Part shown: positions 50,501 through 59,540 of the stretch, one piece after another
How the letters are laid out: each line of letters begins with the position of its first letter
Position numbering within the stretch: position 1 is the stretch's first letter
From: Coriobacteriaceae bacterium
Lineage (GTDB): Bacteria; Actinomycetota; Coriobacteriia; Coriobacteriales; Coriobacteriaceae
Length of the DNA stretch: 64,000 bases
Direction: 5' to 3'
Assembly: GCA_902362275.1 (NCBI GenBank)
Contig: CABIWB010000008.1
Location: forward strand, 43,425 to 107,424
Position numbers and translations under genes: made by a program
The notes under the pieces: generated by a model
What the model was told of the DNA's origin: nothing
What the model saw: only the letters and a program-made list of their open reading frames with translations
Database searches by the model: none

Positions 50501-51073
50501 CTATTTGAGCTTGCGGGTCTTGGGCTTAAAGCGCATACCTGCCTGGCGTCCGCCGCGTGCGGAGAATCCATAGCCGGACTGCGGCACGACGCCAGACATC
50601 AAAAACGGAATGGCAACCAGACCCGTCAGGATCGAGGACGGCAGCGCATGGCCGAAGATCGCCACGACAAAGCTCGTCTCCAAACCCATAAACAGCAAGA
50701 TGATGCTGTAGATCACATTAATGACGAGCGCGAAGGCGCCCACAGTGACGCCGCGCGCACTCGGGGTACCGCCCGTCTGACCGACGGCGCTGTGCACCAA
50801 GGCAAAGCTGCCCACTGTCAGCAGGAACGACATAACGCCCACCGGCACGGCAGCAGACAGGTCATAAAACAAGCCGCTGCAAAAACCGCACACGACGGCA
50901 CGGGTCGGGTCGCCCGAGAACACGCTTAGGCACACCAGGATAATCATGAAGTTGACGCGACCGCCCGCAATGGAGATCTGCGGTGCCAAGCCTGCCTGCA
51001 GCAGCACGCACACGATGGCGGCGATTACAAACGTGCGGGAGCTCATCCCCTGCTCGTGTAGATCCATGGACAT
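50501..51073 (-). CDS. mreD: Rod shape-determining protein MreD
   Basis: The 190-residue membrane protein has five or six hydrophobic helices and the MreD pattern GRVNFMIILVCLSVFSGDPTRA with GFCSGLFYDL. ATG 51073 or 51067 are possible starts; the second is better spaced from AGGGGG. The C-terminal 30 residues are basic and cytoplasmic. It follows mreC by 5 bases. Confidence 0.9.
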   Translation of the reverse strand: MSMDLHEQGMSSRTFVIAAIVCVLLQAGLAPQISIAGGRVNFMIILVCLSVFSGDPTRAVVCGFCSGLFYDLSAAVPVGVMSFLLTVGSFALVHSAVGQTGGTPSARGVTVGAFALVINVIYSIILLFMGLETSFVVAIFGHALPSSILTGLVAIPFLMSGVVPQSGYGFSARGGRQAGMRFKPKTRKLK

Positions 51074-51078
51074 GCCCC

Positions 51079-52077
51079 CTATTCGCTCGAGCCAGAATCG
51101 GTCGTCTCGGACGTGTCGGAACCGTCATCCGAACTCTCGTCCTTCGTCTTGGTCGCAGCATCGCGCGACGTTCCCTGCGGCGTGCTGTTGGCCGTGCTCA
51201 CGTCCTCATCCGAGGCCGACTGTTCGTCGGTCAGCGAGGTAATGACCAGTACTTCCTCGTTGTTCTCGGCCGTGGTCTGAGCGCGCACCACAATGGTGTA
51301 GTACACGTCGTTTGCCGATTTCTCAACCGACGAGACGGTGCCGAGCGGTAAACCCTTGGGGAACACACCACCGATACCCGAGGTCACGATGATGTCTCCA
51401 ACCTTAACATCGGAGTCGACGCTCACGTACTCAAGACGCAGCGTGCCGTCAGCCTGACCCTGCAACATGCCCTGGGCGCGCGTGTCCTGCACCATAGCGG
51501 ACACGCCGGAGTTCTCGTCGCCAATCAGGCGCACGGTCGACGTTTTGGCCGAAACCTCGATGATCTGTCCGATAACACCGGCCGAACTCGTCACAGGCAT
51601 GTTGATGGTAAGCCCGTCGGCAGAGCCCTTGTCGATGGTAACGGTCGAGGTCCAGGCATCGCCGGAGGCACCGACAATACGAGCAGCGGTCGATTTGAGG
51701 TTGTAGGTCGACTGCAGGCCGACCAGCCCCTCCAGACGCTCAGCGGTCTTTTGAGCCTCGGAGAGCTCAGCAACCTTAGAGGTCAGCTCCTCGTTTTGCT
51801 TCTTAAGCTCGTCAAGCGTGTCCTGCGACGCCGTAAGGTTAGAGAACACGTTGCCGATCGCATTGAAGGGAGTCGCCACGGCCGAGCCCACAAAGCGCAC
51901 CGGCGAGGTAATCGTCGTTACGCCCGAACGCACGGCATGAATCGGTCCTGCCTCGCCCTCGCGGATGTAAAACGTGAGCAGCAACACCGAAATCAGGCTG
52001 AAAACAATCAACGGGCGCATACCCGTTGATTGTCGCTTGGTATTCAGATTTGTGGAGAAACCCGAAGATCGTGCCAA
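51079..52077 (-). CDS. mreC: Rod shape-determining protein MreC
   Basis: The 332-residue protein has one N-terminal membrane helix (about 20-38), a coiled coil (about 85-120) and the extracytoplasmic beta-rich MreC domain (about 125-280, IVTSGIGGVFPKGLPLG). The last 55 residues are a Ser/Thr/Asp/Glu-rich low-complexity tail. The start is TTG at 52077, with AAGGTGG 7 bases upstream. It bridges MreB and the wall synthases. Confidence 0.94.
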   Translation of the reverse strand: MARSSGFSTNLNTKRQSTGMRPLIVFSLISVLLLTFYIREGEAGPIHAVRSGVTTITSPVRFVGSAVATPFNAIGNVFSNLTASQDTLDELKKQNEELTSKVAELSEAQKTAERLEGLVGLQSTYNLKSTAARIVGASGDAWTSTVTIDKGSADGLTINMPVTSSAGVIGQIIEVSAKTSTVRLIGDENSGVSAMVQDTRAQGMLQGQADGTLRLEYVSVDSDVKVGDIIVTSGIGGVFPKGLPLGTVSSVEKSANDVYYTIVVRAQTTAENNEEVLVITSLTDEQSASDEDVSTANSTPQGTSRDAATKTKDESSDDGSDTSETTDSGSSE

Positions 52078-52098
52078 ATGGAATCCACCTTTTGGAAA

Positions 52099-53142
52099 TT
52101 AAGCATTGGTCTGGACGAAGCCGCCATCAAACGCATTGGCCTCGAGCACGCGGGCGCAGCCGTTAACAACGTTATCGAGCGCCGTAGGACTGACGTTGAC
52201 CGAAACGCCGGTCTCATCGCGCAGGCGCACGTCGAGACCGCGCAGCAGCGCGCCGCCACCAGTCAGCAAAATGCCGTAGTACATAAGGTCCGAGGCAAGA
52301 TCGGGAGGCGTAGCGTCGAGTGCGTCCTTGACGGCCTTGGCCATCTCGTCGAGCGGCTTGTTGAGCGCGCGACGAATCTCCTCGCTCTCGATGCGCACGG
52401 TCTTAGGCAGACCGGTGATCACGTCGCGGCCGTTGACCTCGACGTCGAGCTCGTCCTTGAGCGGCACGGCGGAGCCGACCTTGATCTTGATGTCCTCTGC
52501 CGTACGCTCGCCGATGGCCAAGTTGTAGGCATCGCGAACGTGCGTGAGGATGGCCTGATCGAACTCGTCGCCGGCAATACGGATGGACTGCGAGACGACG
52601 ATGCCACCCATGGCGATAACGGCGACCTCGGTGGTACCGCCACCGATGTCGATGACCATGGAGCCGGTGGGTTCCTCGACGGGCAGGTCGGCGCCGATAG
52701 CGGCGGCCATGGGCTCTTCGATTAGATAGGCCTGGCGGGCGCCGGCCTGGATCGTCGCCTCAAAGACGGCACGCTTCTCGACCGACGTGACACCGGAGGG
52801 AACGCAGACGACAACGCGCGGACGCGGGGTCCACGGATAGCGCTTCTCGGACGCCTTGTCGATAAAGTAGCGGAGCATGGCCTCGGTAACATCGAAGTCG
52901 GCGATGACGCCGTCCTTCAGGGGACGAACGGCCACGATGTTGCCGGGCGTACGGCCGAGCATGCGCTTTGCCTCGATACCGACCGCAAGGATGCGCTCGT
53001 CGTTCTTGTCGATGGCGACAACAGAGGGCTCGCGAATGACGATGCCCTTGCCGCGCACGGAAACAAGCGTATTTGCGGTGCCGAGGTCGATGGCAAGATC
53101 GCCCGCATAGCTACCGAAGAACATATCCATCAAAGAAAACAA
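52099..53142 (-). CDS. mreB: Rod shape-determining actin homologue MreB
   Basis: The 347-residue protein has the actin-family ATP motifs DLGTANTLV (near residue 19), DIGGGTTEVAV and LTGGGALLRGL. It polymerises under the membrane and orients the elongasome. TTG at 53142 with AGGAG 5 bases upstream is the likely start; ATG 53130 is the alternative. It is the first gene of mreB-mreC-mreD-mrdA-rodA. The presence of mreB in this actinobacterium indicates lateral rather than polar wall growth. Confidence 0.97.
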   Translation of the reverse strand: MFSLMDMFFGSYAGDLAIDLGTANTLVSVRGKGIVIREPSVVAIDKNDERILAVGIEAKRMLGRTPGNIVAVRPLKDGVIADFDVTEAMLRYFIDKASEKRYPWTPRPRVVVCVPSGVTSVEKRAVFEATIQAGARQAYLIEEPMAAAIGADLPVEEPTGSMVIDIGGGTTEVAVIAMGGIVVSQSIRIAGDEFDQAILTHVRDAYNLAIGERTAEDIKIKVGSAVPLKDELDVEVNGRDVITGLPKTVRIESEEIRRALNKPLDEMAKAVKDALDATPPDLASDLMYYGILLTGGGALLRGLDVRLRDETGVSVNVSPTALDNVVNGCARVLEANAFDGGFVQTNA

Positions 53143-53202
53143 CGCAACTCCTGATGTGTTGGATGATTGCTGGAAAACTACTAGCTCATCATACTAGCGC
53201 AA

Positions 53203-53234
53203 GCCCGGCACCTCACTTGCGGTGAAGCGCCGGG
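53203..53234 (-). terminator. Hairpin after the TPR gene, before mreB
   Basis: GCCCGGC pairs with GCCGGGC, with an inner CTTCAC/GTGAGG stem. No T-run follows (TTGCGC). It is probably the end of the TPR-gene transcript, with efficiency uncertain. Confidence 0.5.
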
Positions 53235-53257
53235 CAAAGCTAAATCCCATAAGGTCA

Positions 53258-54562
53258 CTACTGGTTGTCAGCAGCCGAGAAATCCATATCGAGCGAGGAA
53301 ACGGCCCAGCCGATATGGTTGTCGGAGCGCACGAATTTGACGGTGTACTCCTGCTCGCCGCCCTTGGACAGCGACGCCTTAACCTTGGCGGTCGTCTCGG
53401 TCATGGACTGATCCATGCCCTCGACGGACACGGTGGCACCCTGCGGAATCGAGGAGACGATCATCGACTTGGCGTCCTCGGACAGGCTCGAGGCCAGGCA
53501 AGACTCGGCCTTTGCGGTGTCACCGTCGCCGGCAGCCTGGAACAGATCGGTAACGACAGACTCCTGAGACGGGAAGCCAAAGCCGCGCGTGTAGGCAAAG
53601 CCCAGACCGCCCGCGGCGATCAAAATGAGCAGAAGCAGTACGATGAAGACTTTGAGACCCGTGTGGCGATGGCGACGACGGACCTTGGCCTGCTTACGAT
53701 CCTGACGGTCCTGCTGGACCATCTCGGACTCGGACAGCGTAAAGAAGCCGGTGTCCGAGGGATCGGGCATAAACTGACCGGTCGCGCCCGTAGGATCGAG
53801 AGGATCGACGGCAGGAGCGTCCATCGCGGGCGCCGGAGCCGTGGCCATGGCCGTCTGGGCAGACAGCGCGGCAAGCGAATCGTGCACGCGGGCAAGCTCA
53901 TCGGCCTGCTCGGAGGTGAGCTGGTAGATGCCATCGGCAGTAGCGGCGTTAAAGGCATCGAGCGCATCGGAGGGACGGCCGGCGGCAGAAAGCGCCTGAC
54001 CCATGCCGGCGTTAAGCGCACGCGTGTCGTCGCGGGGGCCGGCAAAGTCGATAGCCGTGCGGTAGGTCTCCACGGCATCCGCCGGACGGCCGAGCTTAAT
54101 GAAGCAACGGCCGAGCTCGCCGAGCGCGGCGGCAGGAGCCGGATTGGCGCCGTCGATGGCGGCCTGACGGAAGGCGGTTCCCGCGTTGGCATAGTCGCCC
54201 GATTGGAACAGCGCATTGCCTAGACCCAGATAGGCCTTGAACGGCGTGGCATAGGAAGCATCCTGCGTAGCAGCAGAGAACGCCTGAGCGGCCGTCGTGT
54301 AGTCGCCCACGGCGGCGAGCGCCTTGCCGCGGTTGGTGAGCAGCGCGCCGCGCTTGCCGTAGGTGCCGTCGTTGAGGGCGGCGGCATAGGCCTCGGCGGC
54401 CTCGGCATACATGCCCAGGTGCATCAAGGCGTTGCCACGAAGGTGATCGGCCTCGCCCATAATCTCATCGGGAGTCTTTGCCGCCCCAAACATCTGGGCT
54501 GCAGCAGAAAAATCACCCGCGCGGTAAGCGGCGCGGCCCTGTTGGATCAGCTGGCTATTCAA
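53258..54562 (-). CDS. TPR-repeat membrane protein with extracytoplasmic domain
   Basis: The 434-residue protein has about five TPR-like repeats (residues 1-210; for example GDFSAAAQMFGAA, GMYAEAAEAYAAAL, GDYANAGTAFRQAA), a linker, a basic stretch (RQDRKQAKVRRRHRH), one membrane helix at about 303-323, and an outside domain of about 110 residues that resembles DUF4878/NTF2-like folds. The N-terminus would be cytoplasmic. Function is unknown; TPRs suggest a protein-binding scaffold. It lies 11 bases after the cyclophilin gene. Confidence 0.8.
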   Translation of the reverse strand: MNSQLIQQGRAAYRAGDFSAAAQMFGAAKTPDEIMGEADHLRGNALMHLGMYAEAAEAYAAALNDGTYGKRGALLTNRGKALAAVGDYTTAAQAFSAATQDASYATPFKAYLGLGNALFQSGDYANAGTAFRQAAIDGANPAPAAALGELGRCFIKLGRPADAVETYRTAIDFAGPRDDTRALNAGMGQALSAAGRPSDALDAFNAATADGIYQLTSEQADELARVHDSLAALSAQTAMATAPAPAMDAPAVDPLDPTGATGQFMPDPSDTGFFTLSESEMVQQDRQDRKQAKVRRRHRHTGLKVFIVLLLLILIAAGGLGFAYTRGFGFPSQESVVTDLFQAAGDGDTAKAESCLASSLSEDAKSMIVSSIPQGATVSVEGMDQSMTETTAKVKASLSKGGEQEYTVKFVRSDNHIGWAVSSLDMDFSAADNQ

Positions 54563-54573
54563 GGAAGTCCCCT

Positions 54574-55116
54574 TTACTCGTGAACGATCTCGACATGGAC
54601 GATCTCGTCGCCGGCACGCAGCTGCGAAATCACATCGAGACCCTCGACCGTGGTACCAAAGACGGTGTAACCGGAATCGAGGTTATGCTGGGCACCCAGG
54701 CAGAAGTAGAACTGCGAACCCGCGGAATCGGGGTCCATGGAGCGTGCCATGGCAAGGGCGCCATCGACATGGCTGTTGCGCGGATTGGTGGCAAACTCGC
54801 CCTTGATGCAGTAGCCGGGGCCACCGGTACCGGGCATGCCGTCGGGGCCCTCAAGACCGGCAGCGACGTCGGCGCCGGACATGTCGCGGGTATTGGGGTC
54901 GCCGCCCTGGATGACAAAACCGGGCACATAGCGATGGAACTTAAGGCCATCATAGAAGCCCATCGTGGAAAGCTCGCAGAAGTTCGCAACATGAATGGGA
55001 GCGCCCTCGCCGTCAAACTTGACCTTGATGGTACCCTTCGACGTCTCGATTACGGCGCTCTCGTCGCCGGCAAGCTGATACTCGGGCGTGTAGAGCTCTT
55101 TCTTAAACCCAAACAT
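54574..55116 (-). CDS. Cyclophilin-type peptidyl-prolyl isomerase
   Basis: The 180-residue protein has the cyclophilin pattern FHRYVPGFVIQGGDPNTRD followed by GSQFYFCLGAQHNLDSGYTVFG. The active-site Arg (FHR) and Gln (GSQFYF) are present. There is no signal peptide, so it is cytoplasmic. About 30 extra N-terminal residues precede the core. It isomerises X-Pro bonds during folding. Confidence 0.93.
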   Translation of the reverse strand: MFGFKKELYTPEYQLAGDESAVIETSKGTIKVKFDGEGAPIHVANFCELSTMGFYDGLKFHRYVPGFVIQGGDPNTRDMSGADVAAGLEGPDGMPGTGGPGYCIKGEFATNPRNSHVDGALAMARSMDPDSAGSQFYFCLGAQHNLDSGYTVFGTTVEGLDVISQLRAGDEIVHVEIVHE

Positions 55117-55223
55117 GTGGTTCCTTCCTCGTGCGTTTAAAGCATATTTGTACGAATTGTAGCAATAAGCACGGGCTTACATCAATTGCGCACGTAGGTT
55201 ATGCCGACTATGGCGAACTAATT

Positions 55224-56366
55224 TTAGGAACGCTGCCGCGGCTTCCAGGAACCCACATTGGCATCGTACTGGTTCAGCGCGCTGTTGCCGCTCTGCGCGA
55301 TGGGCGCCAGGATCTCGCTTTGGTGGGAACTCATCGACTCGCCATCGGGAATGGTCAGCGAGATATCCCAGCTCTGGCAGATTACGTCGACGCGCTCATA
55401 CATCCACTCGGCAAGCTGCTTTAAGTGGGCGATGTCGTCCGCATAGACCGTATCGTTCTGTACTTTCAGGTTGTTAAGCTCAACTTGCGTCTTTTTGATC
55501 TGGTCGCGCAGGGCGTAGGCACTCTGCGAAAGCTCCTGACGGGTGGACAGCGGTGTTCGGAGATAGCCGTTGTTAAAGGAATCGATGACCTCGCCGATCT
55601 GGTCCTCGTCAGCGTAGGACACGATGGTCTGATACAGACCGTCGAGCCTGGTATAGAGCTGATCATCGGTGAGCACGGTTTCTTCCTGGACCACCTCGGC
55701 AGAATCATCCTGCTTGGTATCGTCCTCAGTCGCCTCGCCCTTTTGGCGCGTGGGGAAGGTGGTTTGTGCAGCTTGGCCAAACTGGTCGTAAAAGCCAGGC
55801 ATGACACCCATGGGATCGGTCGTCACGAACCAGTAGGCACCGCCGCAAACGACAGCAAGGACCGCGATGACGATAAGCGGCTTGGGAATATGACGCTTGT
55901 GCTTGTGATAGGCGTCCTCGTCGGGGTGCACCTTGCGCTTGGGTTTTTGAGTATCGTCATGCAGGGAAACGGGTGTGGGAATATCGACCTTGGGGATACC
56001 GAAATCCTTATCAAAAGCCGGCAGCACGCAGGTCTCGTTAGGATCGGCAGCATCCGAAAGCACCGCAGCGGCAGAGGCCGGCGCATGCGGCACCTCGGTA
56101 TCGATCTGCTCTTGCGTTAGGCGCGGAAAGCCCGCCGTGCGGCCCGCTGCCAGGTCGGATGCTGCCGCGTCCTTGGAGAGGATGCCCGGAGCGGGGCGTC
56201 CGCATTTGGGGCACGTACGATCATGCGGGGAAAGACGGGCACCGCAGCCCTCACAAAACACGAACTCGGTGTGCTCGGGACCGTCGCCCGGACCCACATA
56301 GGCGTTGCAGTAGGGGCAGAACGAGGCGCCGTCCTCGATAGTCTTAAGGCAATGCGGGCAGATCAC
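55224..56366 (-). CDS. Zinc-ribbon membrane protein of unknown function
   Basis: With GTG 56366 the protein has 380 residues: two N-terminal zinc ribbons (Cys3, Cys6, Cys17, Cys20; Cys38, Cys41, Cys52, Cys55), a Pro/Asp-rich linker, a basic stretch, one membrane helix at about 170-190, and an outside helical domain of about 170 residues. GAGG lies 6 bases before the GTG; TTG 56396 is an alternative. I do not recognise the outer domain. The layout parallels the TPR protein two genes downstream. Confidence 0.78.
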   Translation of the reverse strand: MICPHCLKTIEDGASFCPYCNAYVGPGDGPEHTEFVFCEGCGARLSPHDRTCPKCGRPAPGILSKDAAASDLAAGRTAGFPRLTQEQIDTEVPHAPASAAAVLSDAADPNETCVLPAFDKDFGIPKVDIPTPVSLHDDTQKPKRKVHPDEDAYHKHKRHIPKPLIVIAVLAVVCGGAYWFVTTDPMGVMPGFYDQFGQAAQTTFPTRQKGEATEDDTKQDDSAEVVQEETVLTDDQLYTRLDGLYQTIVSYADEDQIGEVIDSFNNGYLRTPLSTRQELSQSAYALRDQIKKTQVELNNLKVQNDTVYADDIAHLKQLAEWMYERVDVICQSWDISLTIPDGESMSSHQSEILAPIAQSGNSALNQYDANVGSWKPRQRS

Positions 56367-56469
56367 GGCATCCTCTTTTCGAAGCAATTCAAACAATCGA
56401 GGTTAGAGCATAACATCGCCACGGCCCCACAGGAACAAGGCACCAATTCAACATCGCCAGGGCGCGTAG

Positions 56470-59193
56470 CTACTTCTTCTTTTTGCTTGGCATCGAGACT
56501 TTGATGCCTTGGGCGGACTTGGTCACGCGAGAGCGCTTGGCTCCGGTACTCTTCTTTTTCTTGGGCTGGGCCTGGGCCACGCCCTCGAGTGCGCGGGCCT
56601 CGGCCTCGCGAACGATGCGGTCTTCGCGGCGCTGCGCCATGTCGGCGGCGAAGCGCTTGGCAAAACGCTCGGCCGTCGAACCCGTCGAGCTCACCTTGCC
56701 GCCACCGCGACCCAGGCGGACGCGCACACCGCGGCCAAAACCAGTTGCGGCATGACGACAACGCGGCTTGAGCGAATCCATCATCGTGGCGAGCTTAAAG
56801 AACACCGAACAGGTAAAGACCACGATGACAGCCAAGATAACCATCTGACCCATCGTCAGGTTGGCAATAGACAGCAGCCCCGGGAATCCGATAACGCCCA
56901 CCAAGATGCCGGCGACTACAAACACAAAGAGCACCACACGTAAGGGCGTAAGCGGCTGCGAGATGCGCCAGATCAGGCTGACGCTCGCCGCGCACGACGT
57001 AAGCAGGCACATCGTAGACAGCGTGAGCTGGTTAAAGCCAAACACGCGCGCCACAAAGATATCGAGCGCCGCGGCCAAAATGACCGCAATCGACGCCGGC
57101 AGTGCCCGCTTGAGCACGTTCGTCAGGAACGACCCTTTCACGCGAGCATTGTTGGGCTCCAAACCCAGCACAAAGCCCGGCGCGCCGATGCAGAAGAAGT
57201 TAATGAGCGTCATCTGGATGGGCTCGAAGGGGTACGGCGGCAGCGCGATACACAGCGCCGCCAGGCCCATCGAGAACAGCGTCTTGGTCAGGAACAGCGA
57301 GGCCGAACGCTGCAGGTTGTTGATGGAGCGACGGCCCTCGGCCACCACGGCGGGCATCGAGGCAAAGTCGTTGTCGACGAGTACAATCTCGGCCACGTTG
57401 CGCGCGGCATCGGAGCCGGCCGCCATGGCCACGGAGCAGTCGGCCTCCTTGAGCGCCAGCACGTCGTTGACGCCGTCGCCCGTCATGGCCACGGTGTGCT
57501 CGCGGCGCTTGAGCGCCTGCACGAGCTCGCGCTTCTGCTGCGGGGTCACACGACCAAAGACATGGTAGCGGTCCACTGCGGCATCGAGCTTGGCCGGCGT
57601 ATCGAGCGTCGTGGCGTCCACATAAGCGTCCGCCCCCGGCACGCCCACCACGCGCGCGATCGACGACACCGTACGCGGGTCGTCGCCACTGATCACGTTG
57701 AGGGTCACGCCCTGCTCGTTAAAGTAGCCGATGGTCTCGGCCGCCGAGGTACGAATCTCGTCGCGGATGGTCACAAAGCCCACGGGCTCGGCCTCACCCA
57801 CCATATCGCCATCGGGCGTAAAGCCGTCCACGCTCGCCACCACGAGCACGCGGCAGGTATCGGCAAGCTCGGCGACACGGTTCTCGACCTGCGAAAACAC
57901 ACGATCAGAGAGCACAAACTGCGCTGCACCCATCACATAGGAGCCCTGCGCAAACGACGCGCCGCTCCACTTTTTGGAGGACGAGAACGGAATGACCGAC
58001 AGCGGCTCAGACACCTCGACCGGGCGATCGGCGTAATAGTTGAGCAGCGCCTGGCAGGTCTCGTTGGCATCGGCCGAAGTCGCACGTGCCACGTTAGCCA
58101 GCGCAAAATCGAGCACCGTGGTATCGACGGGAACAGCCGCCTCGTCCGAGTCCACGCCAAAGCCAACACCCTCAACAGGCAGCGGGTAGGTACCCTCGAC
58201 CTCCATACGACCCGAGGTAATGGTGCCCGTCTTGTCCAGGCACAGCACGTCGACGCGCGCGAGCGTCTCGATGCAGTAGAGCTGCTGCGCGAGTACCTTG
58301 CGGCGCGCCAGACGCACCGTGGCGATGGCAAGCACCGACGAGGTCAGCAGCACCAGGCCCTGCGGAATCATGCCCAAAAGAGCGCCCACCGTGGACAGCA
58401 GCGCCGACGAGGGCACACGACCGGCAAGCAGCTCGGAAAAGCACCACGAAAGCGCGCTATCGCCCGGCGTACCGGCGGCATCCCACAGCTCGCTCACACT
58501 CGAGGCAAAGAGTGCCAGGCCGAGCGGAATCATAATGAGGCTTGCGAAGCGCACGATGGCGTTAAGCGCGTTCATGATCTCGGAATTGACCTTTTTGACG
58601 TACTTGGCCTCGTTATTAATTGTGGCCACGTAGTTGTCGGCGCCGACATGGATCACGCGGGCGCGCAGCAGACCCGAGTCGATAAAGCTGCCGCTCATGA
58701 GCTCGGAACCGGGCTGTTTCTTAATAAGGTCGCTCTCGCCCGTCAGCAGGCTCTCGTTCACGAGCGCCTCGCCCGAAACCACCACGGCGTCAGCGGGAAT
58801 CTGGTCGCCGCGCCCCAGGCGGATGATGTCGTCGAGCACGATCTGGTCCAGGTCGAGCTCCACCTCGGCGCCGTCGCGCACCGCGATGGCCTTCTTGGAA
58901 GTCAGCAGCGTGAGCTTATCGACCATCTTCTTGGAACGCATGGACTGGATGACGCCAATAGCGGTATTGAGGAACACCACGAACAGGAACGTCAGATTCT
59001 TAAACGAACCGGTCAAAATGACCAGGAACGCCAAGATCACGTTGATCAAATTGAACAGCGTGCAGAGGTTCTCGATGATGAGCTCTTTGACCGACTTGGT
59101 CTTGAGCTCCATGTTGCGGTTGATCTTACCGGCGGCGATGCGCTCCTCGACCTCGGCGGTCGAGAGTCCGCGCTCGATATCCGTTGCTGCCAT
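56470..59193 (-). CDS. Cation-transporting P-type ATPase (CtpE-like)
   Basis: The protein has LTGES in the actuator domain, the phosphorylation motif DKTGTIT, TGDGVND in the hinge, and about ten membrane helices. The helix-4 motif reads GMIPQG rather than PEGL. This resembles the CtpE-type (calcium-linked in mycobacteria) more than heavy-metal pumps, and no N-terminal CxxC domain is present; the ion is not certain. A tail of about 100 residues after the last helix is Arg/Lys-rich. ATG 59193 (907 residues) or GTG 59208 (912) may be the start. Confidence 0.9.
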   Translation of the reverse strand: MAATDIERGLSTAEVEERIAAGKINRNMELKTKSVKELIIENLCTLFNLINVILAFLVILTGSFKNLTFLFVVFLNTAIGVIQSMRSKKMVDKLTLLTSKKAIAVRDGAEVELDLDQIVLDDIIRLGRGDQIPADAVVVSGEALVNESLLTGESDLIKKQPGSELMSGSFIDSGLLRARVIHVGADNYVATINNEAKYVKKVNSEIMNALNAIVRFASLIMIPLGLALFASSVSELWDAAGTPGDSALSWCFSELLAGRVPSSALLSTVGALLGMIPQGLVLLTSSVLAIATVRLARRKVLAQQLYCIETLARVDVLCLDKTGTITSGRMEVEGTYPLPVEGVGFGVDSDEAAVPVDTTVLDFALANVARATSADANETCQALLNYYADRPVEVSEPLSVIPFSSSKKWSGASFAQGSYVMGAAQFVLSDRVFSQVENRVAELADTCRVLVVASVDGFTPDGDMVGEAEPVGFVTIRDEIRTSAAETIGYFNEQGVTLNVISGDDPRTVSSIARVVGVPGADAYVDATTLDTPAKLDAAVDRYHVFGRVTPQQKRELVQALKRREHTVAMTGDGVNDVLALKEADCSVAMAAGSDAARNVAEIVLVDNDFASMPAVVAEGRRSINNLQRSASLFLTKTLFSMGLAALCIALPPYPFEPIQMTLINFFCIGAPGFVLGLEPNNARVKGSFLTNVLKRALPASIAVILAAALDIFVARVFGFNQLTLSTMCLLTSCAASVSLIWRISQPLTPLRVVLFVFVVAGILVGVIGFPGLLSIANLTMGQMVILAVIVVFTCSVFFKLATMMDSLKPRCRHAATGFGRGVRVRLGRGGGKVSSTGSTAERFAKRFAADMAQRREDRIVREAEARALEGVAQAQPKKKKSTGAKRSRVTKSAQGIKVSMPSKKKK

Positions 59194-59221
59194 ACCACGT
59201 CCCATCACGTCGCGTCAGTAT

Positions 59222-59260
59222 AAGAAAAACCGCCCGGACCATGCGAGGTTCGGACGGTCT
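59222..59260 (-). terminator. Terminator of the tRNA-Arg gene
   Basis: ACCGTCCG pairs with CGGGCGGT, with an inner ACC/GGT pairing, followed by TTTTTC on the minus strand. Confidence 0.8.
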
Positions 59261-59269
59261 TACGTTCGA

Positions 59270-59346
59270 TGGTGCCCCATGTTGGATTCGAACCAACGGC
59301 CTTCTGCTCCGGAGGCAGACGCTCTAATCCCCTGAGCTAATAGGGC
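59270..59346 (-). tRNA. tRNA-Arg (anticodon CCG)
   Basis: The 77-base sequence folds into a cloverleaf: acceptor GCCCTAT/ATGGGGC, D-arm GCTC/GAGC, anticodon stem TCTGC/GCAGA with loop CTCCGGA (anticodon CCG), and T-arm GTTGG/CCAAC with TTCGAAT. The discriminator is A, and CCA is encoded. It reads CGG codons. It has its own promoter and terminator. Confidence 0.95.
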
Positions 59347-59357
59347 CAACGTCTGGC

Positions 59358-59387
59358 ATTATACCCAAGTGCACCACGGGCTATCAA
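59358..59387 (-). promoter_or_regulatory. Promoter of tRNA-Arg
   Basis: TTGATA (59382-59387), an 18-base spacer and a perfect TATAAT (59358-59363) on the minus strand; the start would be about 5 bases before the tRNA. Confidence 0.75.
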
Positions 59388-59466
59388 AATAAAAGAAAAA
59401 GCTTTGCAATTCCGAGGAAGACGCGGCGCAACGGCCCACTTTAGAAGGCAAAAGCGAGTCAGATAG

Positions 59467-59472
59467 TATAAA
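59467..59472 (+). promoter_or_regulatory. -10 element of the aro operon
   Basis: TATAAA ends 5 bases before the leader-peptide ATG at 59478. TAGTAT at 59464-59469 overlaps it as an alternative. The -35 region is weak. Confidence 0.45.
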
Positions 59473-59477
59473 CTCTC

Positions 59478-59540
59478 ATGCAAGATATATACACGGCTCG
59501 CGATGCGGGCCGTTTTTGCAAGGGTTATCCATCGAGGTGA
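59478..59540 (+). CDS. Candidate leader peptide of the DAHP synthase gene
   Basis: A 20-codon open frame reads MQDIYTARDAGRFCKGYPSR and stops with the TGA inside GAGGTGA, the ribosome site of the next gene. Codon 5 (Tyr, TAC) ends at the base before the terminator stem at 59493, and codons 13 (Phe) and 17 (Tyr) follow. If transcription starts at about 59479 the peptide would be leaderless or nearly so. It could act in attenuation by aromatic amino acids; this is inference, and a chance frame is possible. Confidence 0.4.
   Translation: MQDIYTARDAGRFCKGYPSR
59493..59517 (+). terminator. Intrinsic terminator in the aro leader
   Basis: ACGGCTCGC (59493-59501) pairs with GCGGGCCGT (59505-59513) around GAT, a 9-bp stem with one G-U, followed by TTTTT. 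No plus-strand gene lies upstream for over 20 kb, so it is best explained as an attenuator for the downstream aro genes. Confidence 0.75.
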
